This document shows, piece by piece, positions 44,736 through 53,880 of a stretch of DNA of 64,000 nucleotides. The notes under the pieces are model-generated. The model did not search any database and was not told where the DNA came from. It saw only the letters and a list, made by a program, of their open reading frames with translations. Source of the DNA: Paracoccus onubensis (GTDB lineage Bacteria; Pseudomonadota; Alphaproteobacteria; Rhodobacterales; Rhodobacteraceae); the NCBI RefSeq assembly GCF_003591515.1, contig NZ_QZCG01000002.1, positions 124,001-188,000 on the forward strand, written 5' to 3'. The translations under genes and the position numbers were made by a program. The stretch's first letter is position 1, and each line of letters starts with the position of its first letter.

Positions 44736-45061
44736 CCCACAGCCTCAACCAAGAGTTCCAACAGCGAGAAATCTTCACTTTCGCGCGGATCTTCTTTGGC
44801 CTCATATCTGCGGCCGGAAATCAACAGCACCCATTCGCTGGTAACGGTCCGCGTCCGCGAATCCGCCATGACGGTGACGATCGCAGGTGATCGGGCGGTA
44901 AGCCGAGCCTGCATGACGCTCTCACCTCCGCGAAGCGGCTTCAGGCCAGCCGGAACGGTGAAGCGCTCGACTTCCTCGATGATCCGCTTGCCATCTGCAT
45001 CACGTCCTTTGATCGGCTGGAAAAAGGTTGCCGATCTCATGAGGTTATTGGAGGTGAACAT
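44732..45061 (-). CDS. Head-tail adaptor/closure protein
   Basis: 109 residues, beta-barrel-like: MRSATFFQPIKGRDADGKRIIEEVERFTVPAGLKPLRGGESVMQARL. It has the position and size of head-closure proteins between connector and tail completion genes. Confidence 0.7.
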   Translation of the reverse strand: MFTSNNLMRSATFFQPIKGRDADGKRIIEEVERFTVPAGLKPLRGGESVMQARLTARSPAIVTVMADSRTRTVTSEWVLLISGRRYEAKEDPRESEDFSLLELLVEAVG

Positions 45062-45063
45062 TG

Positions 45064-45408
45064 TTACACCTCCGATCGGTAGAAAATGCGATATCCGGAC
45101 AGCAGATCACGAACACCTTGCGGGGGAACTGCATCGTTCTGCGTCCCGTCATTGCCGCCACGATTCCAGAACATATGGAATACAAGCATCTTGATCGCGA
45201 CGATGATCGCGCCATCGGCAACCATCTGATAGGGGTCGTAATCTGGGGAATCTGTGTCAGGAAGGGGATCGCCGACCGCATACACGGCGCGGCCAATCCA
45301 GTTACGGACGCGCGCCTCGGCCGCGTCCGCGTAGCTTTGAATGTCCGCATCGAAATCATCACCGCCAACACGGAGGTGAGATTTCAAATCGGCCAGCGAG
45401 ACAATCAT
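45064..45408 (-). CDS. Head-tail connector protein (gp6-like)
   Basis: 114 residues. VSLADLKSHLRVGGDDFDADIQSYADAAEARVRNWIG is the hallmark of the HK97 gp6/YqbG connector family. It has an ATGA overlap with the upstream gene. Confidence 0.87.
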   Translation of the reverse strand: MIVSLADLKSHLRVGGDDFDADIQSYADAAEARVRNWIGRAVYAVGDPLPDTDSPDYDPYQMVADGAIIVAIKMLVFHMFWNRGGNDGTQNDAVPPQGVRDLLSGYRIFYRSEV

Positions 45409-46019
45409 TTCGAGGACTTCGCCGCTTTTGCACCGGGTTCAGCTTTGGTCTTGGCTTCCGCTGGCGCGCCAGTGGCGGCGTCGGACTTCGCTTCTTCCGC
45501 TGCGCCCGCTTCCGCCGTGGTCTCGGCTTCCTCCTTCGCCTTACCGTCGCTGGCTTCAACTGCCTTTTCACGCTCGACAAGATCATGCTCCCGCTTGTCC
45601 AATGCCTGCGCGCGTGCATCGAGTTCATCCCGGGCGGCTTCAATTTTGGCAGCGACTTCCTCCGCCTCTTTCTTGATGAACGCCTGAACCTCTTCCGTGG
45701 ACAGAGAAATTTCGAGCGCGACCAGTTCCTTGGCCTTGTTGCGGCTGATTTCGCCACGCTCGATCATCTGGGTAAGGCGGTCTGCGGCCACTGGCGTTTT
45801 CGGCATGGGCAGGAAGCCGGGTCCAGCGCCGGGGGTATCGACCGCCAGAGCAGCTTTCTGCGCAGTCTGTGCGGCTTGGATGTCCTTTTCAGTCGCGCGC
45901 ACGAAACGCTTGGTCTTGATCAGCTTGTCGGCGACTGCTTCGTCTACATCGATGATGCCACCGGCGGCGACGCGACCGTAAGAACCAATAGCGCCCCGAA
46001 GGGCTTTGAGCTTAGGCAT
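45405..46019 (-). CDS. Phage protein with coiled coil, head region
   Basis: 204 residues. The N-terminal 60 residues are compact (KLKALRGAIGSYGRVAAGGIIDVDEAVADKLIKTKRFVRAT). Residues 105-165 form a charged coiled coil (EEVQAFIKKEAEEVAAKIEAARDELDARAQALDKREHDLVERE). The last 40 are Ala/Glu/Lys low complexity. It lies between capsid and connector; possibly a head-associated or scaffold accessory. Confidence 0.65.
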   Translation of the reverse strand: MPKLKALRGAIGSYGRVAAGGIIDVDEAVADKLIKTKRFVRATEKDIQAAQTAQKAALAVDTPGAGPGFLPMPKTPVAADRLTQMIERGEISRNKAKELVALEISLSTEEVQAFIKKEAEEVAAKIEAARDELDARAQALDKREHDLVEREKAVEASDGKAKEEAETTAEAGAAEEAKSDAATGAPAEAKTKAEPGAKAAKSSK

Positions 46020-46080
46020 GGCCTAAATCCTTCTATAGGGTGGAAAACGGGCGCGGGTGATCCCGCGCCCGATGTTCGGA

Positions 46081-47310
46081 TCAGCCTGCGCCGCCCTCTG
46101 CGGGGGCCGTGTAATAGCAGAGCGCCAGCGGACGCTTGACCGCCACGACGCCACGCTTTTCGCCGCGAACCGTGAGCATGTTCTTGTCGAAGTTGTCGCG
46201 GTTTTCCGAGGACAGAAGAATCTCGATCCCCTGGCGCTCGTAATAGGTCGCGGCCATCTTGAACGCACCGGTAAGGAAATCACCCTCGGGCATGTCTTCA
46301 GTGTCGACAACTCGGCGGCCCCAGAGGCGCGGCGTCGGCGTTTCCATGAACGGATTCCCGAAGATGTAGCGACCTGTGGTGTCCTTCAACATCTCGGCCT
46401 GAGCCCAGTCCCAGATATTGAGGACCTGCGCATCGACGACATACCCGGCGGCGGACACCTGCAACATGGCAAGGCGCAGCCGATCGAGGATGGTTGCGCC
46501 AGCTGGTTCCCGTGCCCCCTGGGCATAGGCAGTGGCATTGGTGATAAGCCCCGAGAAATTCTCGCCAGTTCCATCCCCTGCAAGTATCTGCGCGTTCTCG
46601 ACCTTGTTGACCTCATAGGTCAGCGTGGTGTCGATATCGGTGCGCAGGGCAGGGATGTCGTCCAGCATGTGCTTGTGAATCTCCATCCGGCCGGCGATCG
46701 TTTTCACCGAAGCCTCGACAGCATCCCAGACCTTGTCGATCAACGGTTTCACGGTCACGCCGTCATCCGGAACGATCCCCGCAGCACCGGAGCGGGAAAT
46801 CTCGCGGAAATACTTGATCAGCGGCTGGCCGGTCTGGCCAACGGTGATCAGATCCTTGACCACAAGTTTCTTGTCCGGTTCCGCCACGATCTCGTTTTCA
46901 CGGCGCTCGGGCAGCAACGCGCCACCCGAATCCGGAAGCGAAGTGATTGCGTTGAAGACGCCCAGGCTGTGATCGCCGTTCACGCCGGATTTGTGCAGGG
47001 CCTTGATGGTTTCGGCGGCATCATCCACCACCATCTGCCCGAGCGATTTCGGCGCGCCGGGACCGCCACGGCGACCGCTGGCAAAGCGCTGTTCCATGTC
47101 TCGGGCCGACGCTTCCATTTCATCAAGGCGGGTTTTCAGATCGCCTTGATCGGACAACGCCTTATCCACGGCGGCCTTGGTTTCATCGGTCAAGGTGCCG
47201 AGGCGCTTGTTTTCGTCCAGCGCAGATTTTGCGCTATCCTGAAGCTTCGCGGTCACCTTGTCGAATTCGGCTTTGAACTCGCCGAACGCATGTTCCATGT
47301 CAAAGGACAT
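46081..47310 (-). CDS. HK97-type major capsid protein
   Basis: 409 residues. N-terminal delta/scaffold region (1-100) is coiled coil, removed by the prohead protease in the family. The HK97 core follows: GGALLPERRENEIVAE, LDDIPALRTDIDTTLTYEVNKVENAQILAGDG, and the C-terminal KRPLALCYYTAPAEGG. The ATG at 47310 has GGAG upstream. Confidence 0.93.
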   Translation of the reverse strand: MSFDMEHAFGEFKAEFDKVTAKLQDSAKSALDENKRLGTLTDETKAAVDKALSDQGDLKTRLDEMEASARDMEQRFASGRRGGPGAPKSLGQMVVDDAAETIKALHKSGVNGDHSLGVFNAITSLPDSGGALLPERRENEIVAEPDKKLVVKDLITVGQTGQPLIKYFREISRSGAAGIVPDDGVTVKPLIDKVWDAVEASVKTIAGRMEIHKHMLDDIPALRTDIDTTLTYEVNKVENAQILAGDGTGENFSGLITNATAYAQGAREPAGATILDRLRLAMLQVSAAGYVVDAQVLNIWDWAQAEMLKDTTGRYIFGNPFMETPTPRLWGRRVVDTEDMPEGDFLTGAFKMAATYYERQGIEILLSSENRDNFDKNMLTVRGEKRGVVAVKRPLALCYYTAPAEGGAG

Positions 47311-47311
47311 G

Positions 47312-48178
47312 TCAGTTCTCCATATTGGCAAGAGTAGATTTTGCCCACCCCGTCAGGGCAGACAGCTTTTCGGCAGCGCTCGGCTTGCCGCTGACAGCAG
47401 CGCTCGGCTTGCTGGTAATTTCCTTCAGGGCGGCGCGACGATCCGAACGGGACAGCCCGCCGCGGGCCATGGCAGCCTCGGCCTTCGCGAGTGCCTTGAT
47501 TTGCTGCGCCTGCGCGCGGGCTTGATCATTCACACCGATCAGATCGGCAGCGAGCAGGTCATCCGCGAATCCCTGGTCGATGGCAGCGCGGCCGGACAAC
47601 CAGGTCTCGCGGTCCATCATCTTGCCGATCTCACCGGCGTCCGCGCCGGTTCGGAGGGCGTAAAGTTCGGCCATGACTTCATCGAAAGCGGCGAGTTGGC
47701 CAGCAATGGTATTGAGATCGTGGCGATCGCCAACAGCGAGAACCCAAGTATTGTGGATCATGAGGAACCCGGCGCGGGCGATCTCGACGCGATCACCGGC
47801 CATGGCAATGACAGAGGCGGCCGAGGCAGCGAGGCCGACAACGCGCACGGTGACGTCAGCCTTGTGATTGCGGAACATGTTGTAGATGGCCAGTCCCTCG
47901 AAGACGTCGCCACCGGGACTGTTGATATTGACGGTAACCTCGCGATCGCCGGCAGAACGCAGGAGCGCGCCGACCTTGCGGCCGGTGATGCCGTAGCCGT
48001 CCCAAGTCTCGCCGATGACATCCATGATATCGATGACGAATGGACCATCTTCGCCATCCTGTGCGAGCGCGCAAACCTCGGGCTGCCACCGATCGAAGGC
48101 TTTGGGCGGGGCGGCTTCCGCGCGTATGTCATCGGGCCGCACACCGAAATGCGCGACCGGCATATGGTTCTTGGCCAT
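47312..48178 (-). CDS. ClpP-like prohead protease
   Basis: 288 residues. Residues 40-210 are ClpP-like: VTVNINSPGGDVFEGLAIYN, catalytic Ser119 in GLAASAAS, His142 in LMIHNTWV. The C-terminal basic region may interact with the capsid. It cleaves the capsid delta domain during head maturation. Typical portal-protease-capsid order. Confidence 0.94.
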   Translation of the reverse strand: MAKNHMPVAHFGVRPDDIRAEAAPPKAFDRWQPEVCALAQDGEDGPFVIDIMDVIGETWDGYGITGRKVGALLRSAGDREVTVNINSPGGDVFEGLAIYNMFRNHKADVTVRVVGLAASAASVIAMAGDRVEIARAGFLMIHNTWVLAVGDRHDLNTIAGQLAAFDEVMAELYALRTGADAGEIGKMMDRETWLSGRAAIDQGFADDLLAADLIGVNDQARAQAQQIKALAKAEAAMARGGLSRSDRRAALKEITSKPSAAVSGKPSAAEKLSALTGWAKSTLANMEN

Positions 48179-48179
48179 C

Positions 48180-49424
48180 TCAGATCCTTTCGTTGAGCAG
48201 GTCGATCGGCGACATCGCCGTCTGCACCATCAAATCGTCCGCGCCGTCCTGAGCCGAGCGCTGGAGGTTCAGTTTGTCGCGGGATTCATTGCGGGACATG
48301 ATGCCGTTCGACACCATTGCCCGTAGGAATTCGGCCTTTGCCTTGCTGTCCATTTGCAGCATGGCCTCGCGGTTGAACTCGGCATAAACTTTGCGCTGGT
48401 CGTTCAGTGGGATCAGCTGCTTGCGGATCCTCTGCTCGACCTTTTTCAGAACCGGGTTGATGCCGAGCTGCATCCAAGACAGGAAAATCTGCTCAACACC
48501 TGTGCCCCACATCGTCTGGCCCTCGGCGGAATGGCCGATGACGATGGGCGGGACACCGAACCAACGGCAAACTTCCTCGATGGAAAAGCGCCGGGTTTCC
48601 AGCATCTGGGCATCGTCGGGGTTCAGCGTCAGCTGCTGGAAGTCCATCCCCGCCTCGAGGATCAGCAGCTTTCCGGCCTTGGAGGAACCGCTGTAATCAT
48701 CCATCAGCTTCTGCAGTTGCGGTCGCTGTGTGTCGTCGATCCGCTGATTGGCCTTCAAGACTCCCGAGGCCTGCATGCCTGCGCCGAACATCTTTCCCGA
48801 GGCTTCGTCGGCAGCCATCGCCGCGCCGAGCGATTGCGTTCCCCAGCGGATCGGCGACATACCTTCATCGCCCCCGAACCCCCATCCTCTCAGATGGAAC
48901 ATATCCTCCCGCTTGATGACGCGGCGGTGCGATGCGCCCGGGTCGCGTACATCATAGGCGAGTTCACCGGTCACCTTGTTCCGGAACGGTTTCACATGCG
49001 TCGATGGCAGTGGCGTCAGCGAAGAAGGACGCCCATTGATCCAGATGATCTCAGCATAGGCATTGCCAACCGACAATAGCCAGGAGAACATTCCCTCCCA
49101 GAACTCAACCGGCGTCTGGTCCGCATTCGGTGACAGGCCGATCAAATCCGAAAGTGGCGATTCCTGACGTTCGCGGCCCGATGCAGTCTTGCGGTAAAGG
49201 TCGAGGGGCAGGGAGGCCATGGCCTGTGCGCCGCGCGTGATGCATGCCCAAACCGCCGATATGGTCAGGGCAGACGATAGCGTGACAACCTTGCCGGATG
49301 CATTCGAGGCCACGTAATAGCCAAGGTCACCTCCGGCCAGCACAAGCCGCTGATCCTTGGTCAGATCGCTGAGCGCCGCCATCGGACGTCCGTGACGATC
49401 AACAAGGCTGAACTTTCCCGCCAT
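48180..49424 (-). CDS. Phage portal protein (HK97 type)
   Basis: 414 residues from the ATG at 49424; a GTG at 49436 is an alternative. Signatures include FWEGMFSWLLSVGNAYAEIIW, HLRGWGFGGDEGMSPI and EEVCRWFGVPPIVIGHSAEGQTMWGTGVEQI. It forms the dodecameric DNA portal. Confidence 0.94.
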   Translation of the reverse strand: MAGKFSLVDRHGRPMAALSDLTKDQRLVLAGGDLGYYVASNASGKVVTLSSALTISAVWACITRGAQAMASLPLDLYRKTASGRERQESPLSDLIGLSPNADQTPVEFWEGMFSWLLSVGNAYAEIIWINGRPSSLTPLPSTHVKPFRNKVTGELAYDVRDPGASHRRVIKREDMFHLRGWGFGGDEGMSPIRWGTQSLGAAMAADEASGKMFGAGMQASGVLKANQRIDDTQRPQLQKLMDDYSGSSKAGKLLILEAGMDFQQLTLNPDDAQMLETRRFSIEEVCRWFGVPPIVIGHSAEGQTMWGTGVEQIFLSWMQLGINPVLKKVEQRIRKQLIPLNDQRKVYAEFNREAMLQMDSKAKAEFLRAMVSNGIMSRNESRDKLNLQRSAQDGADDLMVQTAMSPIDLLNERI

Positions 49425-49425
49425 G

Positions 49426-51144
49426 TCAGAAGACACCTACGGGATGGTTGAGAAAATCTTCGATATTGCCCACGGGTTCCGGATTGCCATCCATGAGGAT
49501 TGCACCTGTGAACAGCGCGATCAACGGGTCGATCTTGGCGACGCCGGCCGCCTCTTTCGTCACATACACGTTGTTGCCTCGCTGTTCCGCCTTGGCATTG
49601 CCGACACACCAGGTCATCAGCTCTTGCCCACCATGTTTCAGCCGACCGTCGAACAGCCTGCGCTCGACGCCCTTGATTGCGCCGCTCAACTTGTAGCCCT
49701 GTCCGACCGGCACGATATCCTTGCCGAGTTCGAATCCTTCCTCTTCCAGTGCATCGACCAGTGCCGCGACACCATGAGGGTCGAGGCCGATCCCGGCTTT
49801 CTCGGGAAAAAGGCCAGCATCCCTGATCTGGCAACAAATCTGCACGGCGGCCTCGACCTGTTCCTGCGCGCTGTCGGTGATCCCGAGCTGGCCCAGTTGG
49901 GAAAGTTCCTCGAGCTTCGGGGCGATGCTCTTGCGAAGGTTAAGAACCGGGCGCAAGCACCACGCCCATGACCATGACAACCATTTCCTGCTATGCCGGT
50001 GCCGCCCGATCGCCGAGAAGCCAAAGAGGTCATCGGCCCCGCCCACATCTCCCGCGGCGACCATCACGTCACAGATTTCGAGCATGCGCTCGAAAGTCAG
50101 ATCCGGATCGGCGTTCTTCGCCCAATATAGGGCACCAGCCCATCGATCGGCGTTCATGCCCTGACCGATCTCGACATTCAGATGCTGGGAAGCGATCAGG
50201 GCCATCTGGTGCGGGCCGTCGATCTCGGCCTTCTCGATCTCGCCCGCGATGTAATCTTCGAACACTGACCGGTTCAGGTTCGGGTTGACCATGTCCCAGG
50301 TCGAAGGGTCGCGCCATCCGTCATTGGCCGCCATTTCGGGCGGAAGTTCATACAGCACTGGCAAAAGCGAGCGCCGCATTTCACCATCCCGTACCTTACG
50401 GGCGATGGTCAGTTCCGATTTCCAGACGCCTGTGGGAGGTGCCTTGGATTGCGTGGTGATCTGCAACAGGAAACCGTCCGGACGCTTGCCGAGCGATCCC
50501 TTGATTTCCGCGAAGACATCGGCCGCCTTCGACATCTTCGCGAATTCATGCGTTTCATCGATCAGCGTGAAGGTCGACATCGCGCCGGTGACAACCGATG
50601 GATCCGCCGAGACGATCTGAATGCGCGATGGCACCACGTCATCGAGCTTCACGATCTCGTTGCTGTAAGCCTTCGGTGAGAACATCGCCACTAGTTCTCG
50701 ATCGAGGCGGATCATGCCGGCCGCCTGACTGAACGCGCGCTTCGCGATCTTCTGGCTGGGCGCGATCAACATCAGCTCGGCATGTGGCCGTTCATTCATG
50801 ATGGCAGCGACAAGGATGATCGCCGCTGCATATGTCGTCTTGGCGTTTCCTTTCGGGACCAACAGCAGGAATTCCCGGATCATCCGCACCTTGCGTTCCG
50901 GGTCATAGCTGCCGAAAACCGCGCGGACGAAATCGAAGATCCAGTCATCTCCGGCCTCTGCGAAGGTCGGGTTGCCGATTACGTCTGGTAGCCGCAGCCG
51001 CTTGAAGATCGCCAGGGCCTTATCGGCGACGGCGTCAAACAGAGGCAGATCAGGAATCAGCGGCTGGCGATTAACGATGCGGGACTTCCAGTCGGGCAGG
51101 GACGTGTCCCAAACCTCCGGCACCTGCACCGTGTCAGTTCTCAT
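49426..51144 (-). CDS. Terminase large subunit
   Basis: 572 residues. ATPase with Walker A VPKGNAKTT at 96-104 and Walker B TLIDETHEF (Asp196, Glu197). The C-terminal RNase H-like nuclease starts at GGADDLFGFSAIGRH, with a later DPHGVAALVDAL. It packages DNA. It overlaps the small subunit gene by 11 bases. Confidence 0.94.
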   Translation of the reverse strand: MRTDTVQVPEVWDTSLPDWKSRIVNRQPLIPDLPLFDAVADKALAIFKRLRLPDVIGNPTFAEAGDDWIFDFVRAVFGSYDPERKVRMIREFLLLVPKGNAKTTYAAAIILVAAIMNERPHAELMLIAPSQKIAKRAFSQAAGMIRLDRELVAMFSPKAYSNEIVKLDDVVPSRIQIVSADPSVVTGAMSTFTLIDETHEFAKMSKAADVFAEIKGSLGKRPDGFLLQITTQSKAPPTGVWKSELTIARKVRDGEMRRSLLPVLYELPPEMAANDGWRDPSTWDMVNPNLNRSVFEDYIAGEIEKAEIDGPHQMALIASQHLNVEIGQGMNADRWAGALYWAKNADPDLTFERMLEICDVMVAAGDVGGADDLFGFSAIGRHRHSRKWLSWSWAWCLRPVLNLRKSIAPKLEELSQLGQLGITDSAQEQVEAAVQICCQIRDAGLFPEKAGIGLDPHGVAALVDALEEEGFELGKDIVPVGQGYKLSGAIKGVERRLFDGRLKHGGQELMTWCVGNAKAEQRGNNVYVTKEAAGVAKIDPLIALFTGAILMDGNPEPVGNIEDFLNHPVGVF

Positions 51145-51685
51145 AGCTGCCCGGCCTCAACAGGCTGCCCCAGTCCGACTGTTCCTCGCCAGACGCCAGC
51201 GCATTGGCTTTCTTCCGCGACAGCTCGCCCTTGCCGACATATCGGGAGGTCGGTTTTGCATCTTCTTCGCCGTCATCGTCACCAGCGTCCGGTTGGGTCA
51301 TTTTCGACGCGGCCAGCCTCTGATCGTTTTTGGCCATCAATTGGTCCAGCAGACGCATCGCGCCGACATTCCCGGCGAATGCCTGGTCGGCGGCGACCAT
51401 CAGCTGCTTGGCGACCAGTTGATCGCGCGCATGATCACGCTGGGTCAGCTCGGCTCTAAAATACCGTTTCAGCGTCGGCACGCTGATGGATTTTCCTGTG
51501 CGTGGATCGAGGATCGTTCCGGCAATCCGTGTATTGGTCCACCCCGCCGCCAGCAACATGCTGACTTTGAATGAATTTTCCTCCGTCCATTCGAATGGCG
51601 GACGGCCGCGCACACGAGAGACCCTGTAAACCGGATCGCCCCACAAGGTCCGGCCAATGATGTCGCCCGGATTTTCATGGGTCAT
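51134..51685 (-). CDS. Terminase small subunit-like DNA-binding protein
   Basis: 183 residues. Residues 25-75 (RPPFEWTEENSFKVSMLLAAGWTNTRIAGTILDPRTGKSISVPTLKRYF) resemble a resolvase-type helix-turn-helix. A helical middle and Asp/Glu linker follow. Location directly before the large subunit gives the role. Start at 51685 with GGAG; upstream in-frame codons are unlikely. Confidence 0.78.
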   Translation of the reverse strand: MTHENPGDIIGRTLWGDPVYRVSRVRGRPPFEWTEENSFKVSMLLAAGWTNTRIAGTILDPRTGKSISVPTLKRYFRAELTQRDHARDQLVAKQLMVAADQAFAGNVGAMRLLDQLMAKNDQRLAASKMTQPDAGDDDGEEDAKPTSRYVGKGELSRKKANALASGEEQSDWGSLLRPGSYEN

Positions 51686-51771
51686 GTGAAAAAAAATCTC
51701 CGAATGAGGGGGGCGCGGGTCTGAGGCCGATCGACCCCCGGACTTTCGACTCACCCCCCCCCTCGGTCCGA

Positions 51772-51996
51772 TCAGCAGGGGGACGGGGCAGCTTCTTTCA
51801 TGACAGGCCGCGACATCACGCTGATACCCACATCGGGGTCGATGACGATCACTTTCACCTCGGCTGTGACCGAACGCTTGAAGTAATCGACGATGGATTG
51901 CGCGATGCTATCAGTCACAGGGCGCGCCACCTGAACAACGATCGTGTCACCGTCTCTGACTTCAAGGCGACGTATGTCTTCGATTTCAATAGCCAC
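51772..51996 (-). CDS. Small phage protein, GTG start
   Basis: 74 residues. It reads AIEIEDIRRLEVRDGDTIVVQVARPVTDSIAQSIVDYFKRSVTAEVKVIVIDPDV. A GGAAAGG site precedes GTG at 51996, overlapping the HNH gene end by 11 bases. No function is known. Confidence 0.65.
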   Translation of the reverse strand: MAIEIEDIRRLEVRDGDTIVVQVARPVTDSIAQSIVDYFKRSVTAEVKVIVIDPDVGISVMSRPVMKEAAPSPC

Positions 51997-52363
51997 CGGC
52001 TTTCCTTTCCTCGGCCTGCTTCGCACCGTCATGGCATCGCTTGCACAGGCATTGCAGGTTGTCGCGGTCGAAGAACAATGCACGATCGCCACGATGTGGC
52101 TTGCGATGATCCGCGACCGGGGCGTTCGGTTCATTCCGGCTTGCCGGATCGGGATCGCAGAGCGTGCCGCATCGACGGCAGATGAACTGATCGGCGACCA
52201 GGACAGACCAGCGAAGGTCGCGCCATTCCTTGCTGTTATACCAGTTCCGCCATGGCGTGACTGTGCGGCGCTGAGCCGAACGATCGGCAAATGATTTGCT
52301 CAACCGCTGACCAGCCGAGGCCACACCGGCGAAGCGCGACGGCATCTGTCCAAGTCTGCTCAT
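51986..52363 (-). CDS. HNH endonuclease next to terminase
   Basis: 125 residues. PWRNWYNSKEWRDLRW, then the zinc pair CRRCG, HNH core PVADHRKPHRGDRALFFDRDNLQCLCKRCHDG. HNH proteins beside terminase help cos-end cleavage in several siphophages; that role is likely here. The frame extends to 52528, but ATG 52363 has AAGGAT. Confidence 0.9.
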   Translation of the reverse strand: MSRLGQMPSRFAGVASAGQRLSKSFADRSAQRRTVTPWRNWYNSKEWRDLRWSVLVADQFICRRCGTLCDPDPASRNEPNAPVADHRKPHRGDRALFFDRDNLQCLCKRCHDGAKQAEERKAGGY

Positions 52364-52681
52364 GTGTTGATCCTTGATAGGTGCAGGCTTCCCACCCGCT
52401 CGGCTGCCGGGGTCCGCATCGGGCGGACCAGCGCATAGTCGGGGCGCGGCAGCTTCCCCTGGTATTCCGATACGAAGAGCGCGGCGATTAACGAAAGTCC
52501 CTCCGACATCCCGCGAGGCCGCGCTCATGTCTGTGCCCCAAGTATGTGAGTACGACCCGAATGGAGAACGGGAGGGGCACAGGCAAAAGCGCGGAAACGA
52601 AGAGCGCCCGCGAGGGGTGGGGTCCCGGCGGGCGCACTTCTAGATAATAATGATTCTCCTGCCACAGACGGAGGTAAGACG
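52364..52681. other. Intergenic strip before the late-region HNH gene
   Basis: It contains a GC-rich hairpin (GCGCCCGC...GCGGGCGC, 52605-52634) followed on the minus strand by a T-rich stretch, probably a terminator after the 52682 gene. No gene is supported; a candidate place for the cos site or late promoter. Confidence 0.4.
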
Positions 52682-53452
52682 TCAACACCTTTTTTCGGGC
52701 AGATATCCGATCATGCGGTCCAGCGCGGCGCACAGCGCCTCTCTGATGGCTTTCCGATTGCCGCCATAGGTGGACCAGTAATGCGCTTTCAGTACATCGC
52801 TCAAATGTTTTTGCTGAATGCAAACCATCTCGATCAGCACGCTGTCACGGATTGGCACTGCCTCTGCCTTGCCACGTTGAGAGGGGCGGATACGCCGAAC
52901 CTGCATGGCGATGCCTGTGCCGATCCGCCGACGCATCCCGTCGAGTTCCCGGCCAGCCGACAGATAGGCATCCATGAAATCGCGCTCACCTGAACCTGCA
53001 ACCCTGCCGTCGATGGTTGAACATTTGATTGCACCGGCAGCGCGCCATTCGACCAGGTCGCGATACCGACGCCCGATCGCAATCTGTCCCGGTGTCAGAG
53101 GCCAGCCCTTCTTCGCGCGTTCGGCAGCGGCGATCATCTGATCGAACACATCGGCGGCGCGTACTGCGTGGCGACCAGCGTATCCTGACGGCTGCTTTTC
53201 CCACTTGCCTTTGGCGTTCAGCTGCATCGAGGCTGGCATGAATGTCACGAAACCGCCACGCCCGGGTGCAGAGGGGATCAACCAGCCGCATTCAGCTGGC
53301 GGGGTTGCGTCACCCTTCAACTTGGCAATGCGTTGCCGCTCCGCTTCGAGCCGGGAAATGGCATGTCCATCCCGCACAATCCGGTTCTGACCCGGATATT
53401 CGGCTGTCGCTGCATTGCCTGTATTCAACATTTTGCGCTCCATTCTGGCCAT
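52682..53452 (-). CDS. Phage protein of unknown function, possible late regulator
   Basis: 256 residues from the ATG at 53452. Basic, mostly helical: LVEWRAAGAIKCSTIDGRVAGSGERDFMDAYLSAGRELDGMRRRIG and, near the end, LSDVLKAHYWSTYGGNRKAIREALCAALDRMIGYLP, which has the spacing of a helix-turn-helix. Position just upstream of the terminase genes is where late-transcription activators or antiterminators lie, so that role is a guess. Confidence 0.6.
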   Translation of the reverse strand: MARMERKMLNTGNAATAEYPGQNRIVRDGHAISRLEAERQRIAKLKGDATPPAECGWLIPSAPGRGGFVTFMPASMQLNAKGKWEKQPSGYAGRHAVRAADVFDQMIAAAERAKKGWPLTPGQIAIGRRYRDLVEWRAAGAIKCSTIDGRVAGSGERDFMDAYLSAGRELDGMRRRIGTGIAMQVRRIRPSQRGKAEAVPIRDSVLIEMVCIQQKHLSDVLKAHYWSTYGGNRKAIREALCAALDRMIGYLPEKRC

Positions 53453-53485
53453 TATACTATCCCTTGCTCTGTCTTTTCTTTCGTT

Positions 53486-53724
53486 GGGCTTGATGGGCTT
53501 GAGTAAAAGAGTGGTGGGCTTGAGAACTACGATATTTGAGTGATGCAGATTGTTTCTTATCAATGGGTTAAGGGGGTATTTTGGGCTTGAGGGATCGAGG
53601 GGCTTGAGATTTCGACCTATGCGGGGAAACGGCTTCCCCCTTACCCCTTGAAATTACGCGCGCGCACGTACCTTGGAATTTCAAGCCCGTCAGGCCCTCA
53701 AGCCCAAAAACCGGCATTAAGCCC
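53486..53724. repeat. Iteron-like cluster of GGGCTTGA boxes
   Basis: GGGCTTGA occurs at 53486, 53495, 53516, 53583 and 53600. Its complement TCAAGCCC is at 53681 and 53698, and a variant TTAAGCCC at 53717. The arms around 53576 and 53693 form a longer inverted repeat. The whole 428-base gap (53453-53880) has no gene. It follows the helicase gene, so it may be the phage replication origin or a regulator-binding array. Confidence 0.6.
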
Positions 53725-53880
53725 CTGAAATCATTCATGGCGGATCCCCCTGACCCCGTGCGAACTCAAACCCGGCTGCCCCGGTATTCGGACCCGTCAG
53801 GCCCAACACCGAAGGCCAGACATGTTTGACGGGCCCGCAGGCCCGCCAGATCGTTGATGATGGTGAAGTGGGGTGCGGGG

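Noticed and set aside
46057..47337. 426-codon plus-strand frame opposite the capsid gene
   Set aside because: Antisense of the HK97 capsid protein; composition is Asp/His/Gly-rich, and no ribosome site.
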